Assembly (NCBI GenBank): GCA_947490265.1
Contig: CANLGQ010000010.1
Location: 1 to 33,606 of the forward strand
DNA length: 33,606 nucleotides
From: Pseudomonadota bacterium
GTDB taxonomy: Bacteria > Myxococcota_A > UBA796 > GCA-2862545
Direction: 5' to 3'
Shown here piece by piece: positions 8,494 through 16,890 of the stretch. Made by a program: the position numbers and the translations under genes. Below the pieces are notes generated by a model. That model made no database searches and was not told the DNA's origin. It worked only from the letters and a program-made list of their open reading frames with translations. The number at the start of each line of letters is the position of its first letter. Positions within the stretch are counted from its first letter, which is position 1.

Positions 8494-8705
8494 CGGTCGA
8501 CCCGCTCCTCGAGCGTGGGGGCGTCGACCGCGAGGCACAGCTCGTCGGCCGGATAGTCGCGACAAACCTGGGGGCGGTCCGCGTAGATGGCGCACCGCAG
8601 ATCCGCGCGGAGATGGGGACAGGGAACCCCGATCGCCTTGCCGAGCGCCGCGATGTCCGGCGCCACGCAACACACGCCGCACCCGAAACAAGCGATCTTC
8701 GCCAC
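8442..8705 (-). CDS. YkgJ-family cysteine cluster protein
   Basis: An 87-residue protein with eight cysteines. The N-terminal CFGCGVCC (Cys 6, 9, 12, 13), a later PCPHL, RCAIYADRPQVCRDYP and a final Cys57 match the YkgJ/UPF0153 family, thought to bind zinc or an iron-sulfur centre; no reaction is established. The GTG start overlaps the upstream TAG by one base (TAGTG), so it is the last gene of a coupled run. Its 3' end lies within the convergent CoA transferase gene, with 52 bases of antisense overlap. Confidence 0.88.
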   Translation of the reverse strand: MAKIACFGCGVCCVAPDIAALGKAIGVPCPHLRADLRCAIYADRPQVCRDYPADELCLAVDAPTLEERVDRYLAAFGLERPPSTSAV

Positions 8706-8938
8706 TACAGCGCCAGGATCAGCGCGACCGCAGTCAGCACGGCGGCGACCACGGTCAGCAGCCCCAATCCGACCGCGATCTTCGCCAACGCCAACATCTT
8801 CCGCACGATCGCGAGGCCCATCCCGACCGAGATCAGCGCGACCGCGAGCACGGCGAGACCGACCGCGAGCGCGAGCCCCCCCGCTTCCCACGCGGTTGGG
8901 ATCTGGAGCAACAGAACCGAGGTCGCGAGGCCCGACAT
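8705..8938 (-). CDS. Small two-helix membrane protein, unknown function
   Basis: A 77-residue, almost wholly hydrophobic protein. Two long membrane segments (about residues 18-42 and 52-76) are joined by a short basic turn (VRKMLALAK). No family is recognised. It sits 9 bases after the preceding small gene and its stop overlaps the start of the YkgJ-type gene by one base, so translation is probably coupled. The consistent gene order supports it as a real gene despite its size. Confidence 0.65.
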   Translation of the reverse strand: MSGLATSVLLLQIPTAWEAGGLALAVGLAVLAVALISVGMGLAIVRKMLALAKIAVGLGLLTVVAAVLTAVALILAL

Positions 8939-8947
8939 CGGCGCCCC

Positions 8948-9190
8948 TTAACCCTGGGAGAGGGTCTTGCTCCATCCATCGTCGTACGAGACGACGAGGA
9001 ACGTCCCCGACCCGTGGCGAACGAGCTTGATGCGCGGGTTCGTGACCACCGGGGTGAGCCACCCGTCCCGCGCGATCGCCTCGAGGTCGGCGAGCGTGCG
9101 ACACGCGGATAGCCGAGCGATCTCCCGGGTGTGCCTTACCGGATCGAGCCCACACACCAGCTCGGCCACCCGGTCCTCGAAGCGCTTCAT
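8948..9190 (-). CDS. Small soluble protein, unknown function
   Basis: An 80-residue protein beginning MKRFEDRVAELVCGLDP. It has a helical first half and a beta-rich second half ending in a SYDDGWSKTL segment, with no signal peptide or membrane segment. I recognise no family. A very strong ribosome site precedes the ATG and overlaps the stop codon of the gene before it, so the three small genes are probably read as one unit. Confidence 0.7.
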   Translation of the reverse strand: MKRFEDRVAELVCGLDPVRHTREIARLSACRTLADLEAIARDGWLTPVVTNPRIKLVRHGSGTFLVVSYDDGWSKTLSQG

Positions 9191-9192
9191 TT

Positions 9193-9201
9193 CCCCCTCC
9201 T
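9193..9201 (-). promoter_or_regulatory. Strong ribosome binding site overlapping the upstream stop codon
   Basis: On the minus strand this reads AGGAGGGGG, just before the ATG at 9190. It supports the 80-residue gene as genuine and shows coupling to the 116-residue gene, whose TAG it overlaps. Confidence 0.7.
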
Positions 9202-9550
9202 ACCTGCCGGGCTGCCACCCGTGTCGGCGCCGAAACGCCCAGTCGCATCCCCGGACATAGGCATACCACGCGGTCCACGCGTCCACACCGCCCGCCAGGA
9301 AGGCCCGAAGGGCCGGAATGTCGGCCCGAGCCAGCGGAAGATCCGACGCGAGCTGAAGCAGGAGCTCCACCAGCGCCGCCGCCGGATCCGTGGTCGGCAG
9401 GTCGGGAAACACGACCTGATCCACGAGCGCCGCGGCCCACTCTCTCAGGTCGTCTCGCTCCAGGTCCCCCACCGACCACGCCGCGAGGCGCTGCTCCACG
9501 TCGCGCACCGAAGGGAGCGGGCGGACCTCGAGGATCGGCTCGTCGTGCAT
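9200..9550 (-). CDS. Hypothetical protein, 116 residues
   Basis: A soluble, mostly helical, acidic N-terminal part (RDVEQRLAAW, DLREWAAALVDQ) ends in an aromatic and basic tail (WAFRRRHGWQPGR). I recognise no family. The ATG start follows a G-rich ribosome site and lies 10 bases after the DUF5916 gene's stop, so it belongs to the same transcript. The ORF extends upstream in frame into the DUF5916 gene, but that extension is antifunctional in character and was left out. Confidence 0.65.
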   Translation of the reverse strand: MHDEPILEVRPLPSVRDVEQRLAAWSVGDLERDDLREWAAALVDQVVFPDLPTTDPAAALVELLLQLASDLPLARADIPALRAFLAGGVDAWTAWYAYVRGCDWAFRRRHGWQPGR

Positions 9551-9560
9551 CTCCCCCCCT

Positions 9561-11627
9561 TTATCGGCGCAGCACCCAGCTGGCTTTGGCGAACAGGCTC
9601 CAGGTGGGGTCGGCGCCCAACGTCCATTGGCGACTTCCACCGGCGTAGAAGGCCGACCCTGGCGACACTTCGTACGCCAACAGCGCCTCTCCGTTCGTGC
9701 GCTCGTCGAAGCTCGTCCGATCGACGACCAGCCGAGCCCACGCCTGGCGACTCCAGAAAAGCTCAAGCCGCGCACGCCCCACCCACCCGGCGTAAAACTC
9801 CGCCCCCTCGACGACCAGGCGCTCGTAGGTGCCGCTCACCGAACCCGTGACGGCCGCCACCGGCTGGAGGGCCAACTCGCCGGTTGCCTGGTCCTTCCAC
9901 CCGACCGCCGGGGCCGTGGGGTCGTACAGCGCGCCAGTGCCGGTCGAGCCGTCAATCTCGGCCCGGAGCCACTCCGTCCAGCTCCCGCCCATCCCAGCCT
10001 CCACGCGATCCGTCTCCAGGGTCGCGGTCTGGAAAACCTCGGATGCGCGTGTGTAGCCCGACCACCAGGACGCGCCGTTGCCGAGTTGGCCCACGACCTC
10101 GGGCCCGAAGTGGGCGAAGCGGAACTGACCGAGGTGATCAACCGTTACCCCACCTTGGACCGGAAGAATCTCGAATGTCGGCAGGACCTTTGACCGGGGG
10201 TACATCTGGACCCCAGCCCCCCCTTCGGCGGACGTCCGATCCGCCCCGGTCACGAAACCGTTCTCCGCACGGAAGTCGGGCGCGATGATTCGCAGGTTTG
10301 CCCAGGCGCTGACACTGCGTGAGCCGTAGGCGGCGAAGAGCGTGCCCGCCGGAGCCGGCCGCGATTCGACGCCAGCGCCCTCGGTTGCCGAAGCCAGGGC
10401 CGCCGCCTCGACCACGAGCCGATCCGAGACGCGGACTCGGGTGTCCACGCCGCCCAAGCGGTTGTAGAGCGGTGTCCCGAGGATCTCCTTGTCGGAGAAC
10501 AGCACGCCGGCGAACGAATCGGGACCGATGGATCTCCGCAGCCGGATCACCGTATCGAGCGCGTCCTTGTCGGCGAGTGCGAGCGCGTCCCACCCCCCGC
10601 CCTCGCTGACGGTCGGCAGCGGATCGCGATCGAGCACGTTCAAGGCGGCGACGGTCCACCCACCGAGTTCGCTGGTCGCCCGAGCGCCGTAGGCCGGAAC
10701 GGCCATGCTCCGGGTGAACACCAGGTTGTCGAACGGGTGGGTAAACGTCTCCTGACCCTCGAGGAAGAAGGGACGTCGTTCCTCGAAATATAGCGCGTAA
10801 CGCCGATTGAGGTCGATCTGCGAAGCGTCCGACTCGACCTGGGAAAAATCAGGATTTGCGGTGGCCAGTCCTTGGAAGGCAGCCGACGGGCTGTACCGGA
10901 CCGTGAGGCCCGGGCCAAAGCCCCCGACCTCGTATCGGCCCACCGGGTCGCCGATCTCGGTGCGGCCCCAGGTCAGCTCCGGCTGGACCTCCAGGCCGAG
11001 CGTCCGCGGAAGCTCCCCGGCCCCGCCGACGATCGCCTCTTGCACGAGCAGGCCGGCGACATCCGGATCCAGCCGCGGCCAGGACGAGGTCTCGCCGAAG
11101 CGCGGCACCGAGCGATACACGAACAGGCCCAGCTTGTCGTTGTCCCGCGGGTGGCGAATCGCGCGCCAGGGAACCCCGATCTCCACTTCGTAGCCCGCAG
11201 CGGTACGCTGAGCGGCGGCGAACCAGCGCGCGTCCCACGAGAGGTCCTCCGGGGCACCGGCGGCGTTGGTGCCATCGGTCTGCACCCCGAGCACGTTGCA
11301 GTTGAAATTGTAGGACCGCTGCACCGTACCCGCAGGGTCGACGTAGACCCCGACGAAGTCGTCGACGTGGCGGGTGTCGCGACGCCCCAAGCCCGCGCGG
11401 ATCTTGTCAGGCTCGGGATCATCGGCTCGAAAGTGGAACCACAGGCCCCGATCGTCGGCGATCACCCGGACCACCGTCTGGCCAACCGGGGCTTCGTCGG
11501 GCTTCGGGCGAAAGGCGACGAACTCGGGCAGGGTCAGGGCGTCGCGCCACCCGGGCTCGTCCGCGCGGCCATCGACCTGAATCGCGGCCTCCGACACGCG
11601 CGGCACGTCGAGGTCGAAGACCGGCAT
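9561..11627 (-). CDS. DUF5916 family protein with N-terminal CBM9-like domain
   Basis: A 688-residue protein. The first 200 or so residues resemble a family 9 carbohydrate-binding-like beta sandwich (IQVDGRADEPGWRDA, later GYEVEIGVPWRAIR). The block at 259-290 (NPDFSQVESDASQIDL, then FEERRPFFLEG) is the hallmark of DUF5916 proteins. The rest is repeated amphipathic beta strands of outer-membrane-barrel character. Family members usually carry a signal peptide. Here the ATG is followed directly by the mature-type sequence, and the in-frame upstream stretch reaches a stop without a hydrophobic segment. A G-run ribosome site precedes the ATG. It is 48 bases after glgC on the same strand. Its function is unknown. 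Confidence 0.85.
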   Translation of the reverse strand: MPVFDLDVPRVSEAAIQVDGRADEPGWRDALTLPEFVAFRPKPDEAPVGQTVVRVIADDRGLWFHFRADDPEPDKIRAGLGRRDTRHVDDFVGVYVDPAGTVQRSYNFNCNVLGVQTDGTNAAGAPEDLSWDARWFAAAQRTAAGYEVEIGVPWRAIRHPRDNDKLGLFVYRSVPRFGETSSWPRLDPDVAGLLVQEAIVGGAGELPRTLGLEVQPELTWGRTEIGDPVGRYEVGGFGPGLTVRYSPSAAFQGLATANPDFSQVESDASQIDLNRRYALYFEERRPFFLEGQETFTHPFDNLVFTRSMAVPAYGARATSELGGWTVAALNVLDRDPLPTVSEGGGWDALALADKDALDTVIRLRRSIGPDSFAGVLFSDKEILGTPLYNRLGGVDTRVRVSDRLVVEAAALASATEGAGVESRPAPAGTLFAAYGSRSVSAWANLRIIAPDFRAENGFVTGADRTSAEGGAGVQMYPRSKVLPTFEILPVQGGVTVDHLGQFRFAHFGPEVVGQLGNGASWWSGYTRASEVFQTATLETDRVEAGMGGSWTEWLRAEIDGSTGTGALYDPTAPAVGWKDQATGELALQPVAAVTGSVSGTYERLVVEGAEFYAGWVGRARLELFWSRQAWARLVVDRTSFDERTNGEALLAYEVSPGSAFYAGGSRQWTLGADPTWSLFAKASWVLRR

Positions 11628-11675
11628 GCCCCCCCTTCGCGCGCGGCGGATATCCCATCCGCCCCGCTCGTCCCA

Positions 11676-12959
11676 TCAGAGAACCGCGCCGGCCGGGATC
11701 GTCGCTCCTTTCGCCACGATGATGATCCCGTCGCGAACGACCCAGTCCGGGTGATCCTCGTCGGGTCGGTCGGGATGCCCGAGGATCTGAGCCCCCGCCC
11801 CGATCCGGGCATTCTTGTCGATGATCGCGCGCCGGATCATCGCGTTCGCGCCCACACCCACCGGGATCGTGCCCGAGGCCACCACCTGCGCCCGCTTCTT
11901 GTCCACCTCGTAGAAGTCCGCCCCCATCAGGATCACGTCCTCGAGGCGGGCGCCGGGGTCGATCCAGCTGCGCAAGCCGACGATCGAGTGCTGAATGCTC
12001 GCCCCGTGGATCACCGATCCCTCGGCGATCAAGCTCCGCGAGACCGTCCCGCCCACGAACACCGTCGGGGGAAGGAAGCGCGGTCGCGTGAAGATCGGGG
12101 CCTCGGGCACATAGAAGCGAAACGCCGGGTCCTCGTCGCACAACGCCAGATTCGCCTCGTAGAAGCTCCGGATCGTCCCGATGTCTTCCCAGTAGTCGTC
12201 GAACAGGTGGGCCGCCACCCGATGCGTTGTCAGCGCGGAGGGCAGGATGTCCTTCCCGAAGTCGCGGCCGCGACTCAGCAGCTCGGCCAGCGCCCGGATC
12301 GAGAAGACGTACACCCCCATGGAGGCAAGGAAACGCCGCTCGCCCATCCCCCACCGCTCCCGCAGCTCCGGGGGGGCCTCGAGCGCCGTCAGGTCTTCGT
12401 TGGCGGCCGGTTTTTCGCGGAAGCTCCGGATCATGCCCTGCGCGTCCACGCCGCTCACCCCGAAGCCGTGCAACTGCTCCCGGGCCACCGGGATACAGGC
12501 CACCGTCACGTCGGCACCGACCGCGTCGTGGTGGGCGATCATCGCCGAATAATCCATTCGGTAGAGGTGATCGCCCGAGAGGATCAGCACCCGCTCGGCG
12601 CCGTCCCTCTGCATCCGATGGAGCTGCTTGGCGACCGCGTCCGCGGTGCCGTGGTACCAATCGTCTTCGCCCCGATCGGTCTGCTCGGCGGCCAGAACCT
12701 CCACGAAACCGTTGCTGAACGAGTCGAACCGATAGGTGCGGGCGAGGTGGGCGTTCAGCGATGCCGACTGAAACTGGGTCAGGACGAAGATCTCGCGGAG
12801 ACCGCTGTTGATCGCGTTGCTGATCGGGATATCGATGAGGCGGTACTTGCCGCCGAGCGGGACCGCAGGCTTGGCCCGCATGGCCGTGAGGGGGAAGAGC
12901 CGCGTACCCTTTCCGCCGCCCAGCACCACCGTCATGACCCGACCACTCACCGTCGCCAT
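11676..12959 (-). CDS. glgC: Glucose-1-phosphate adenylyltransferase
   Basis: A 427-residue protein. GlgC makes ADP-glucose from glucose-1-phosphate and ATP, the committed step of glycogen synthesis. The nucleotidyltransferase signature (LGGGKGTRLFPLT, about residues 13-25), KPAVPLGGKYRLIDIPISNA, YHGTADAV and the sugar-phosphate block SGDHLYRMDY are all present. The C-terminal third is a left-handed beta-helix (VIHGASIQHSIVG and similar turns). Length is normal. The ATG at 12959 has a GGGAG ribosome site; an internal ATG (MTVVLGGG) is less supported. No glgA or glgB is nearby. The start codon bases are shared with the divergent FG-GAP gene. Confidence 0.96.
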   Translation of the reverse strand: MATVSGRVMTVVLGGGKGTRLFPLTAMRAKPAVPLGGKYRLIDIPISNAINSGLREIFVLTQFQSASLNAHLARTYRFDSFSNGFVEVLAAEQTDRGEDDWYHGTADAVAKQLHRMQRDGAERVLILSGDHLYRMDYSAMIAHHDAVGADVTVACIPVAREQLHGFGVSGVDAQGMIRSFREKPAANEDLTALEAPPELRERWGMGERRFLASMGVYVFSIRALAELLSRGRDFGKDILPSALTTHRVAAHLFDDYWEDIGTIRSFYEANLALCDEDPAFRFYVPEAPIFTRPRFLPPTVFVGGTVSRSLIAEGSVIHGASIQHSIVGLRSWIDPGARLEDVILMGADFYEVDKKRAQVVASGTIPVGVGANAMIRRAIIDKNARIGAGAQILGHPDRPDEDHPDWVVRDGIIIVAKGATIPAGAVL

Positions 12960-14304
12960 GCTCCGCTCCCTGCCTGCCGTAGCCTACCTCACGGGCTGCG
13001 GGGTCGTGTGCCGTGGCCCGGCCTGCGCCGAGGAATGGGACGTCGGGCGGGCGCTGATCCTCGCCGGCACGGCGGAACGGATCGCGACCGCCGACGCCGC
13101 CGATTCGGCCACACTGACCTGGACCGGCACCGAGGCCCAGGGCGCAGACTGGGCCTTGACCGCCGGGAATGGTGAACTGGTGATCGGAACCCCAGGGTCG
13201 TCCGAGGTGTGGATCCTCCCGAGCGACGGCGGCGGCCCGTTGGTGGGGCGGCCGTGGACCGACGGGACCACCTTCGGTTTCGGGGCGGCCATCGTGCGTG
13301 GAGCGGGCGCCACCTGGGTGGGCAACCCGGAGGCCGATCTGGCCGCCGGCGCACTGTACCGCGTCCCGCTGGGCTCCGACGAACCCGACCTCACGGTCCG
13401 GGGAACCAGCGCGGGCGACCGGCTCGGAGAGCGGATCTGGCTGTGCCCCGATCTCGACGGCGACGGCCTGGAGGAGGTCGCCGCGTCGGCCCCGTGGTTC
13501 GCGGCACCCGAGGACTTCCCCCTCGCCGATCCCACCGAGGTGGCGGCGCTCGGGGGCGCCGTCGTGCTCCTCCTCAGCGCGGAGCTCACTGCCGACCCAA
13601 ATCGGCCAATCTGGGAGCTCGGTCGCCTTTGGTGGGGGAGCGCACCTGGCGACGCGCTGGGCGCCGGGGCGACCTGCGAGCGCGACCTGGACGGCGACGC
13701 GGTCCCCGACCTCGCGCTCGGCGCCCCCTACGTCGGAACGGGCGACGACGGTGCGATCTACCTGCTCGGCGGATCCACGCTTCCCGCGAGCGGCGCGGTG
13801 TCCGCCCAGGCCGACGCGACCCTCCTGGGGAAAGGCGGCGAGTGGCTCGGCTTCGACCTCGGGACCTTCCGCGACCCGCGGACCGACGCCGTCCTGCTCG
13901 TGGCCGGGGCCCCCGGCGCCAACGCAGGGGCCGGAGCGGTACATACGCTGGCGGTGTCCGCCCGCAACGTCGCCACCCAGGCCACCTTCGAGGCCGACGC
14001 GACGGCCACCGGGTTTCACGTCGGCCGTGTCGTGACCCACGGCGACGTCGACGGCGACGGTCGGGAGGACCTGTTGATCGGCGCCCCCGACTGGAAGGAC
14101 GGTCGCAACGGCTACGACGCGGGGCGTGCGTTCGTGCTGTACGGGGGTCCGACTTGGTCCGGCGTCGCGGCCTTCGCGCCCGGAACGACCTGGACCGCAG
14201 CCCAGCCGTTCGCCCGGATCGGGAGGGGAATCCGTGCGTTCGACCTGGACCTCGACGGCGCCGACGAGCTGTTGCTCCCCGCGCGCACGGCGGTCCTGCC
14301 GTAG
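12958..14304 (+). CDS. FG-GAP repeat lipoprotein
   Basis: A 448-residue protein with a short lipoprotein signal (AVAYLTGC, lipid Cys about 14). At least four FG-GAP/integrin-alpha-like calcium loops follow: DLDGDGLEEV (about 165), DLDGDAVPDLALGAP (about 243), DVDGDGREDLLIGAP (about 363) and DLDLDGADELLLP (about 430). Such proteins form a beta-propeller and are usually exported and adhesive or binding; the ligand is unknown. No clear ribosome site precedes the ATG. An ATG 24 bases upstream (12934) would add an Arg and a better n-region but would lie further inside glgC. The two genes are therefore divergent with no gap. Confidence 0.83.
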   Translation: MLRSLPAVAYLTGCGVVCRGPACAEEWDVGRALILAGTAERIATADAADSATLTWTGTEAQGADWALTAGNGELVIGTPGSSEVWILPSDGGGPLVGRPWTDGTTFGFGAAIVRGAGATWVGNPEADLAAGALYRVPLGSDEPDLTVRGTSAGDRLGERIWLCPDLDGDGLEEVAASAPWFAAPEDFPLADPTEVAALGGAVVLLLSAELTADPNRPIWELGRLWWGSAPGDALGAGATCERDLDGDAVPDLALGAPYVGTGDDGAIYLLGGSTLPASGAVSAQADATLLGKGGEWLGFDLGTFRDPRTDAVLLVAGAPGANAGAGAVHTLAVSARNVATQATFEADATATGFHVGRVVTHGDVDGDGREDLLIGAPDWKDGRNGYDAGRAFVLYGGPTWSGVAAFAPGTTWTAAQPFARIGRGIRAFDLDLDGADELLLPARTAVLP

Positions 14305-14335
14305 CCGGCGCTGGCTGGATAGAGGGCGTCCGATT

Positions 14336-14343
14336 GGAGGGAG
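14336..14343 (+). promoter_or_regulatory. Ribosome binding site deciding the GTG start of the phosphatase gene
   Basis: GGAGGGAG ends 2 bases before the GTG at 14346, with its GGAGG core 5 bases away. It marks this GTG, rather than the long upstream frame that shadows the FG-GAP gene, as the start. Confidence 0.6.
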
Positions 14344-14345
14344 CG

Positions 14346-15125
14346 GTGTACGAGAAGGAGCTCGAGGTCGCGATCGAGGCTGCCCGGCGTGCGGGGGCGG
14401 CGATCGCGGAGATCTACGACGCCAAGGACACGTCGCACGTCGAGAAGAGCGACGATCGCGGACCGCTGACCGAGGCCGACACGCGGTCGAACACGATCCT
14501 GATCGAGGCGATCCAGTCCGCGTTTCCGACCGACGCGATCCTCTCGGAAGAGACGAAGGACACGCCGGAGCGCCTCGACAAGCGACGCGCCTGGATCCTC
14601 GATCCTCTCGATGGCACGCGCGAGTTCACCCTGCAGATCCCCGAGTTCGTCGTCTCGATCGGGTTCGTCGTCGATGGAGAGATCGCGGCGGGTGTCCTGT
14701 ACAACCCGGCCTCTCGGGAGTTGTTCACCGGCCTTGTCGGTGGAGAGGCCACCTGGAAGGGCTCCCCCTGCCGGGTGAGCGGTCACCAGGCCTTCGAGGG
14801 GGCTCGGTTCCTGGTGAGCCGGTCCGAGTACAAGAAGGGCTGGTTCGACAAGTACAAGGATCAGGTCGCGCTTACGCCGATGGGCTCCGTGGCCTACAAG
14901 TTCGGGTTGGTCGCCGCCGGGCAGGCGGAGGCCAGCTTCACGCCGGAGCCGCGGAACGAGTGGGACCTCGCAGGGGGCGTGGCGTGTGTGATCGCTGCCG
15001 GAGGGCTCGCGACCGATGGTCGGGGCGCGCCCTATCGATTCAACCGCCCGGATCCGCTCCACATCGGGGTCTGCGGGACGAATGGCTGGCTCCATGAGCG
15101 CGTTCTGGGCTTGATTCGCCGATGA
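14346..15125 (+). CDS. cysQ: 3'(2'),5'-bisphosphate nucleotidase / inositol monophosphatase family protein
   Basis: A 259-residue protein of the lithium-sensitive, Mg-dependent phosphatase family. Metal-ligand motifs are all visible: the acidic pair in LSEE (about 67-70), DPLDGTREF (86-94) and the C-terminal WDLAGG (about 205). The GT-R-EF form is closer to CysQ (GTKEF), which degrades 3'-phosphoadenosine 5'-phosphate from sulfate activation, than to classical IMPase (GTxNF). I therefore use the symbol cysQ with caution; inositol or other phosphates are possible substrates. The stop overlaps the MFS gene by 4 bases (ATGA). Confidence 0.82.
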   Translation: MYEKELEVAIEAARRAGAAIAEIYDAKDTSHVEKSDDRGPLTEADTRSNTILIEAIQSAFPTDAILSEETKDTPERLDKRRAWILDPLDGTREFTLQIPEFVVSIGFVVDGEIAAGVLYNPASRELFTGLVGGEATWKGSPCRVSGHQAFEGARFLVSRSEYKKGWFDKYKDQVALTPMGSVAYKFGLVAAGQAEASFTPEPRNEWDLAGGVACVIAAGGLATDGRGAPYRFNRPDPLHIGVCGTNGWLHERVLGLIRR

Positions 15126-16321
15126 GCCCGGGTCGGACCCCAGGCCTCGGCCCCGTGCTGCTGGCCGTGCTGGTGGACCTGCTGGGGTTCGGCCTCGTCA
15201 TCCCTTTGCTTACGTTCTACGCCGAGTCCTTCCACGCGAGCGCCATTCAGGTGACGCTCCTGGCCGCGGTCTACAGCCTCGCCCAGTTCGCCTTCGCACC
15301 GGTCTGGGGGCGGCTCTCAGATCAGGTTGGTCGGCGGCCGGTGATGCTCGTGTCGATCGCCGGAACGGCGGTCTTCCTCGCCGCCTTCGCCCTGGCGCCC
15401 TCGCTCCCCTGGCTCTTCGTCTGTCGCGCACTACACGGTGCCTTTGCGGCCAATATTTCCACCGCCCAGGCCTACGTCGCCGACGTGACCACCCCCGAGA
15501 ATCGCGCGCGCGGGATGGGCCTCATCGGCGCCTCGTTCGGGATCGGCTTCAGCTTGGGTCCGTGGGTCGGCGGAGAGCTCTCCCCGTATGGGCTCGCCGT
15601 CCCGATCTGGGCGGCGGCAGCCCTCTCGGCCCTCAACTTCGCCTGGGCGGTGGTCGCGCTGCCCGAGAGCCGACCGGCGGGCCAGCGGCAGGCCACCCAC
15701 CGTTCGCTCGATCCGCGTCACCTCGGGCGGGCGCTCCGCCACCCGGCGGTGGGGCCAGCGATCGGACTGGCCTTTACCGCTACCGCAGCCTTCGCCATGA
15801 TGGAGGCCACGTTTTCGCTGGTCGCCGAGCACTCCTGGCGCATGGATGCCCAGGGGGTCGGCCGCGTGTTCGCCCTGATCGGCGGGATCGGCATCCTCGT
15901 TCAGGGAGGCCTCCTCCATCGCCTCGTGCGCCGCTACGGCGAACCCTCGCTGGTGGTCGTGGGATACGCCGCGAACGCGGCCGGGCTGGCGACCCTCGCG
16001 TTCGCAGGACCGGGCGCCGCCCTCTGGGTCGGGTGCGCCGCGATCGCGGTGGGGTCTTCGCTCGCAAACCCCTCCCTCACCTCCCTGATCAGCCGAGGCG
16101 CGGGGAGCGATCAACAGGGCGCGGTGCTCGGGGTCAACCAGTCGCTGGGTGCGCTCGCCCGCGCCGCCGGACCGGCCGCCGGGGGCTTCCTCTATGCCCA
16201 CTGGTTCCGGGGAGGGGCGTTCCTCGTTGGAGCCATCCTCATGGCGACCAGCATGGCCGCGGCCTGGCCCATCGCCCGGCGTGCCGTCACCCCGATCCCG
16301 CGTCCGGCGCCTAACCCTTGA
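15122..16321 (+). CDS. MFS exporter, TetA-like (DHA1) family
   Basis: A 399-residue integral membrane protein with about 12 hydrophobic segments. It starts with the TetA-like GFGLVIPLLTFY helix, and motif A is clear in the loop between helices 2 and 3 (GRLSDQVGRRP, residues 63-73). The long central loop (about residue 185-205, charged and His-rich) separates the two halves. Proton-driven export of a small molecule is expected; the substrate cannot be read from sequence. The start overlaps the phosphatase stop (ATGA) and the hpt gene follows within 10 bases, so it is the middle gene of a three-gene operon. Confidence 0.92.
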   Translation: MSPGRTPGLGPVLLAVLVDLLGFGLVIPLLTFYAESFHASAIQVTLLAAVYSLAQFAFAPVWGRLSDQVGRRPVMLVSIAGTAVFLAAFALAPSLPWLFVCRALHGAFAANISTAQAYVADVTTPENRARGMGLIGASFGIGFSLGPWVGGELSPYGLAVPIWAAAALSALNFAWAVVALPESRPAGQRQATHRSLDPRHLGRALRHPAVGPAIGLAFTATAAFAMMEATFSLVAEHSWRMDAQGVGRVFALIGGIGILVQGGLLHRLVRRYGEPSLVVVGYAANAAGLATLAFAGPGAALWVGCAAIAVGSSLANPSLTSLISRGAGSDQQGAVLGVNQSLGALARAAGPAAGGFLYAHWFRGGAFLVGAILMATSMAAAWPIARRAVTPIPRPAPNP

Positions 16322-16331
16322 GGGAGAAATG

Positions 16332-16877
16332 ATGCCCCAACCACCCAAGCTCTCCACGTTGTACAGCCCGGCGGTCATCGCCAACCGCGTCGCGGCGATG
16401 GGACTCGAGATCCGGGCGCTTTATCCCCCGGACTCCGACGCCAACCCCACGCGCATCACCCTCATCGGCGTCCTGAAGGGGTCGTACGTGTTTCTGGCCG
16501 ACCTCGCGCGCGCCATCCCCGGTCCGGTCGAGATCGAATTCCTCGGCGTCTCCTCCTACAACGGCACCGAGTCCAGCGGGAACGTGCGGATTACCCATGA
16601 TCTCCGCGCGGACATCGCCGGGCGACACTGCCTGCTGGTCGAGGACATCGCCGACACCGGCCTGACGCTGGACTACCTCCGCCGCGCGCTCGAGGTCCGC
16701 GGCCCCGCCAGCCTGCGCGTCGCCGCGTTCCTCGACAAGCCGAGCCGGCGGATCGTCCCCGTCCAACTCGACTTCATCGGGTTTTCCATCCCCGATCACT
16801 TCGTGGTGGGGTATGGGCTCGACTACGACCAGCTCTACCGGAACCTCCCGGAGGTCGCGATCCTCGGCAAGGCGTGA
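16332..16877 (+). CDS. hpt: Hypoxanthine phosphoribosyltransferase
   Basis: A 181-residue purine salvage enzyme that makes IMP or GMP from hypoxanthine or guanine and PRPP. The PRPP loop LLVEDIADTGLTLDYL (about 101-116) is diagnostic, and GVLKGSYVFLADLAR (46-60) and the SSYNGTESSG flexible loop (74-83) agree. Two ATGs in a row occur at 16329 and 16332; the second has the better spacing (5 bases) from AGGGAG and is used. It follows the MFS gene closely. Confidence 0.95.
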   Translation: MPQPPKLSTLYSPAVIANRVAAMGLEIRALYPPDSDANPTRITLIGVLKGSYVFLADLARAIPGPVEIEFLGVSSYNGTESSGNVRITHDLRADIAGRHCLLVEDIADTGLTLDYLRRALEVRGPASLRVAAFLDKPSRRIVPVQLDFIGFSIPDHFVVGYGLDYDQLYRNLPEVAILGKA

Positions 16878-16890
16878 GAAGATCCACCCG

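Noticed and set aside
10872-13175. A 767-codon open frame on the plus strand opposite the DUF5916 and glgC genes
   Set aside because: Its His/Arg/Pro-rich, low-complexity composition is typical of the antisense of GC-rich genes; the minus-strand genes have clear families.
11419-14040. An 873-codon open frame on the minus strand covering glgC and part of the DUF5916 gene
   Set aside because: It is a shadow frame: it crosses glgC in another frame, is extremely Arg/Gly-rich with no domain, and the overlapping glgC reading is unmistakable.
13209-14345. A long in-frame upstream extension of the CysQ-like gene
   Set aside because: It runs through the FG-GAP gene in another frame, and the ribosome site plus the start of the conserved domain place the start at 14346.
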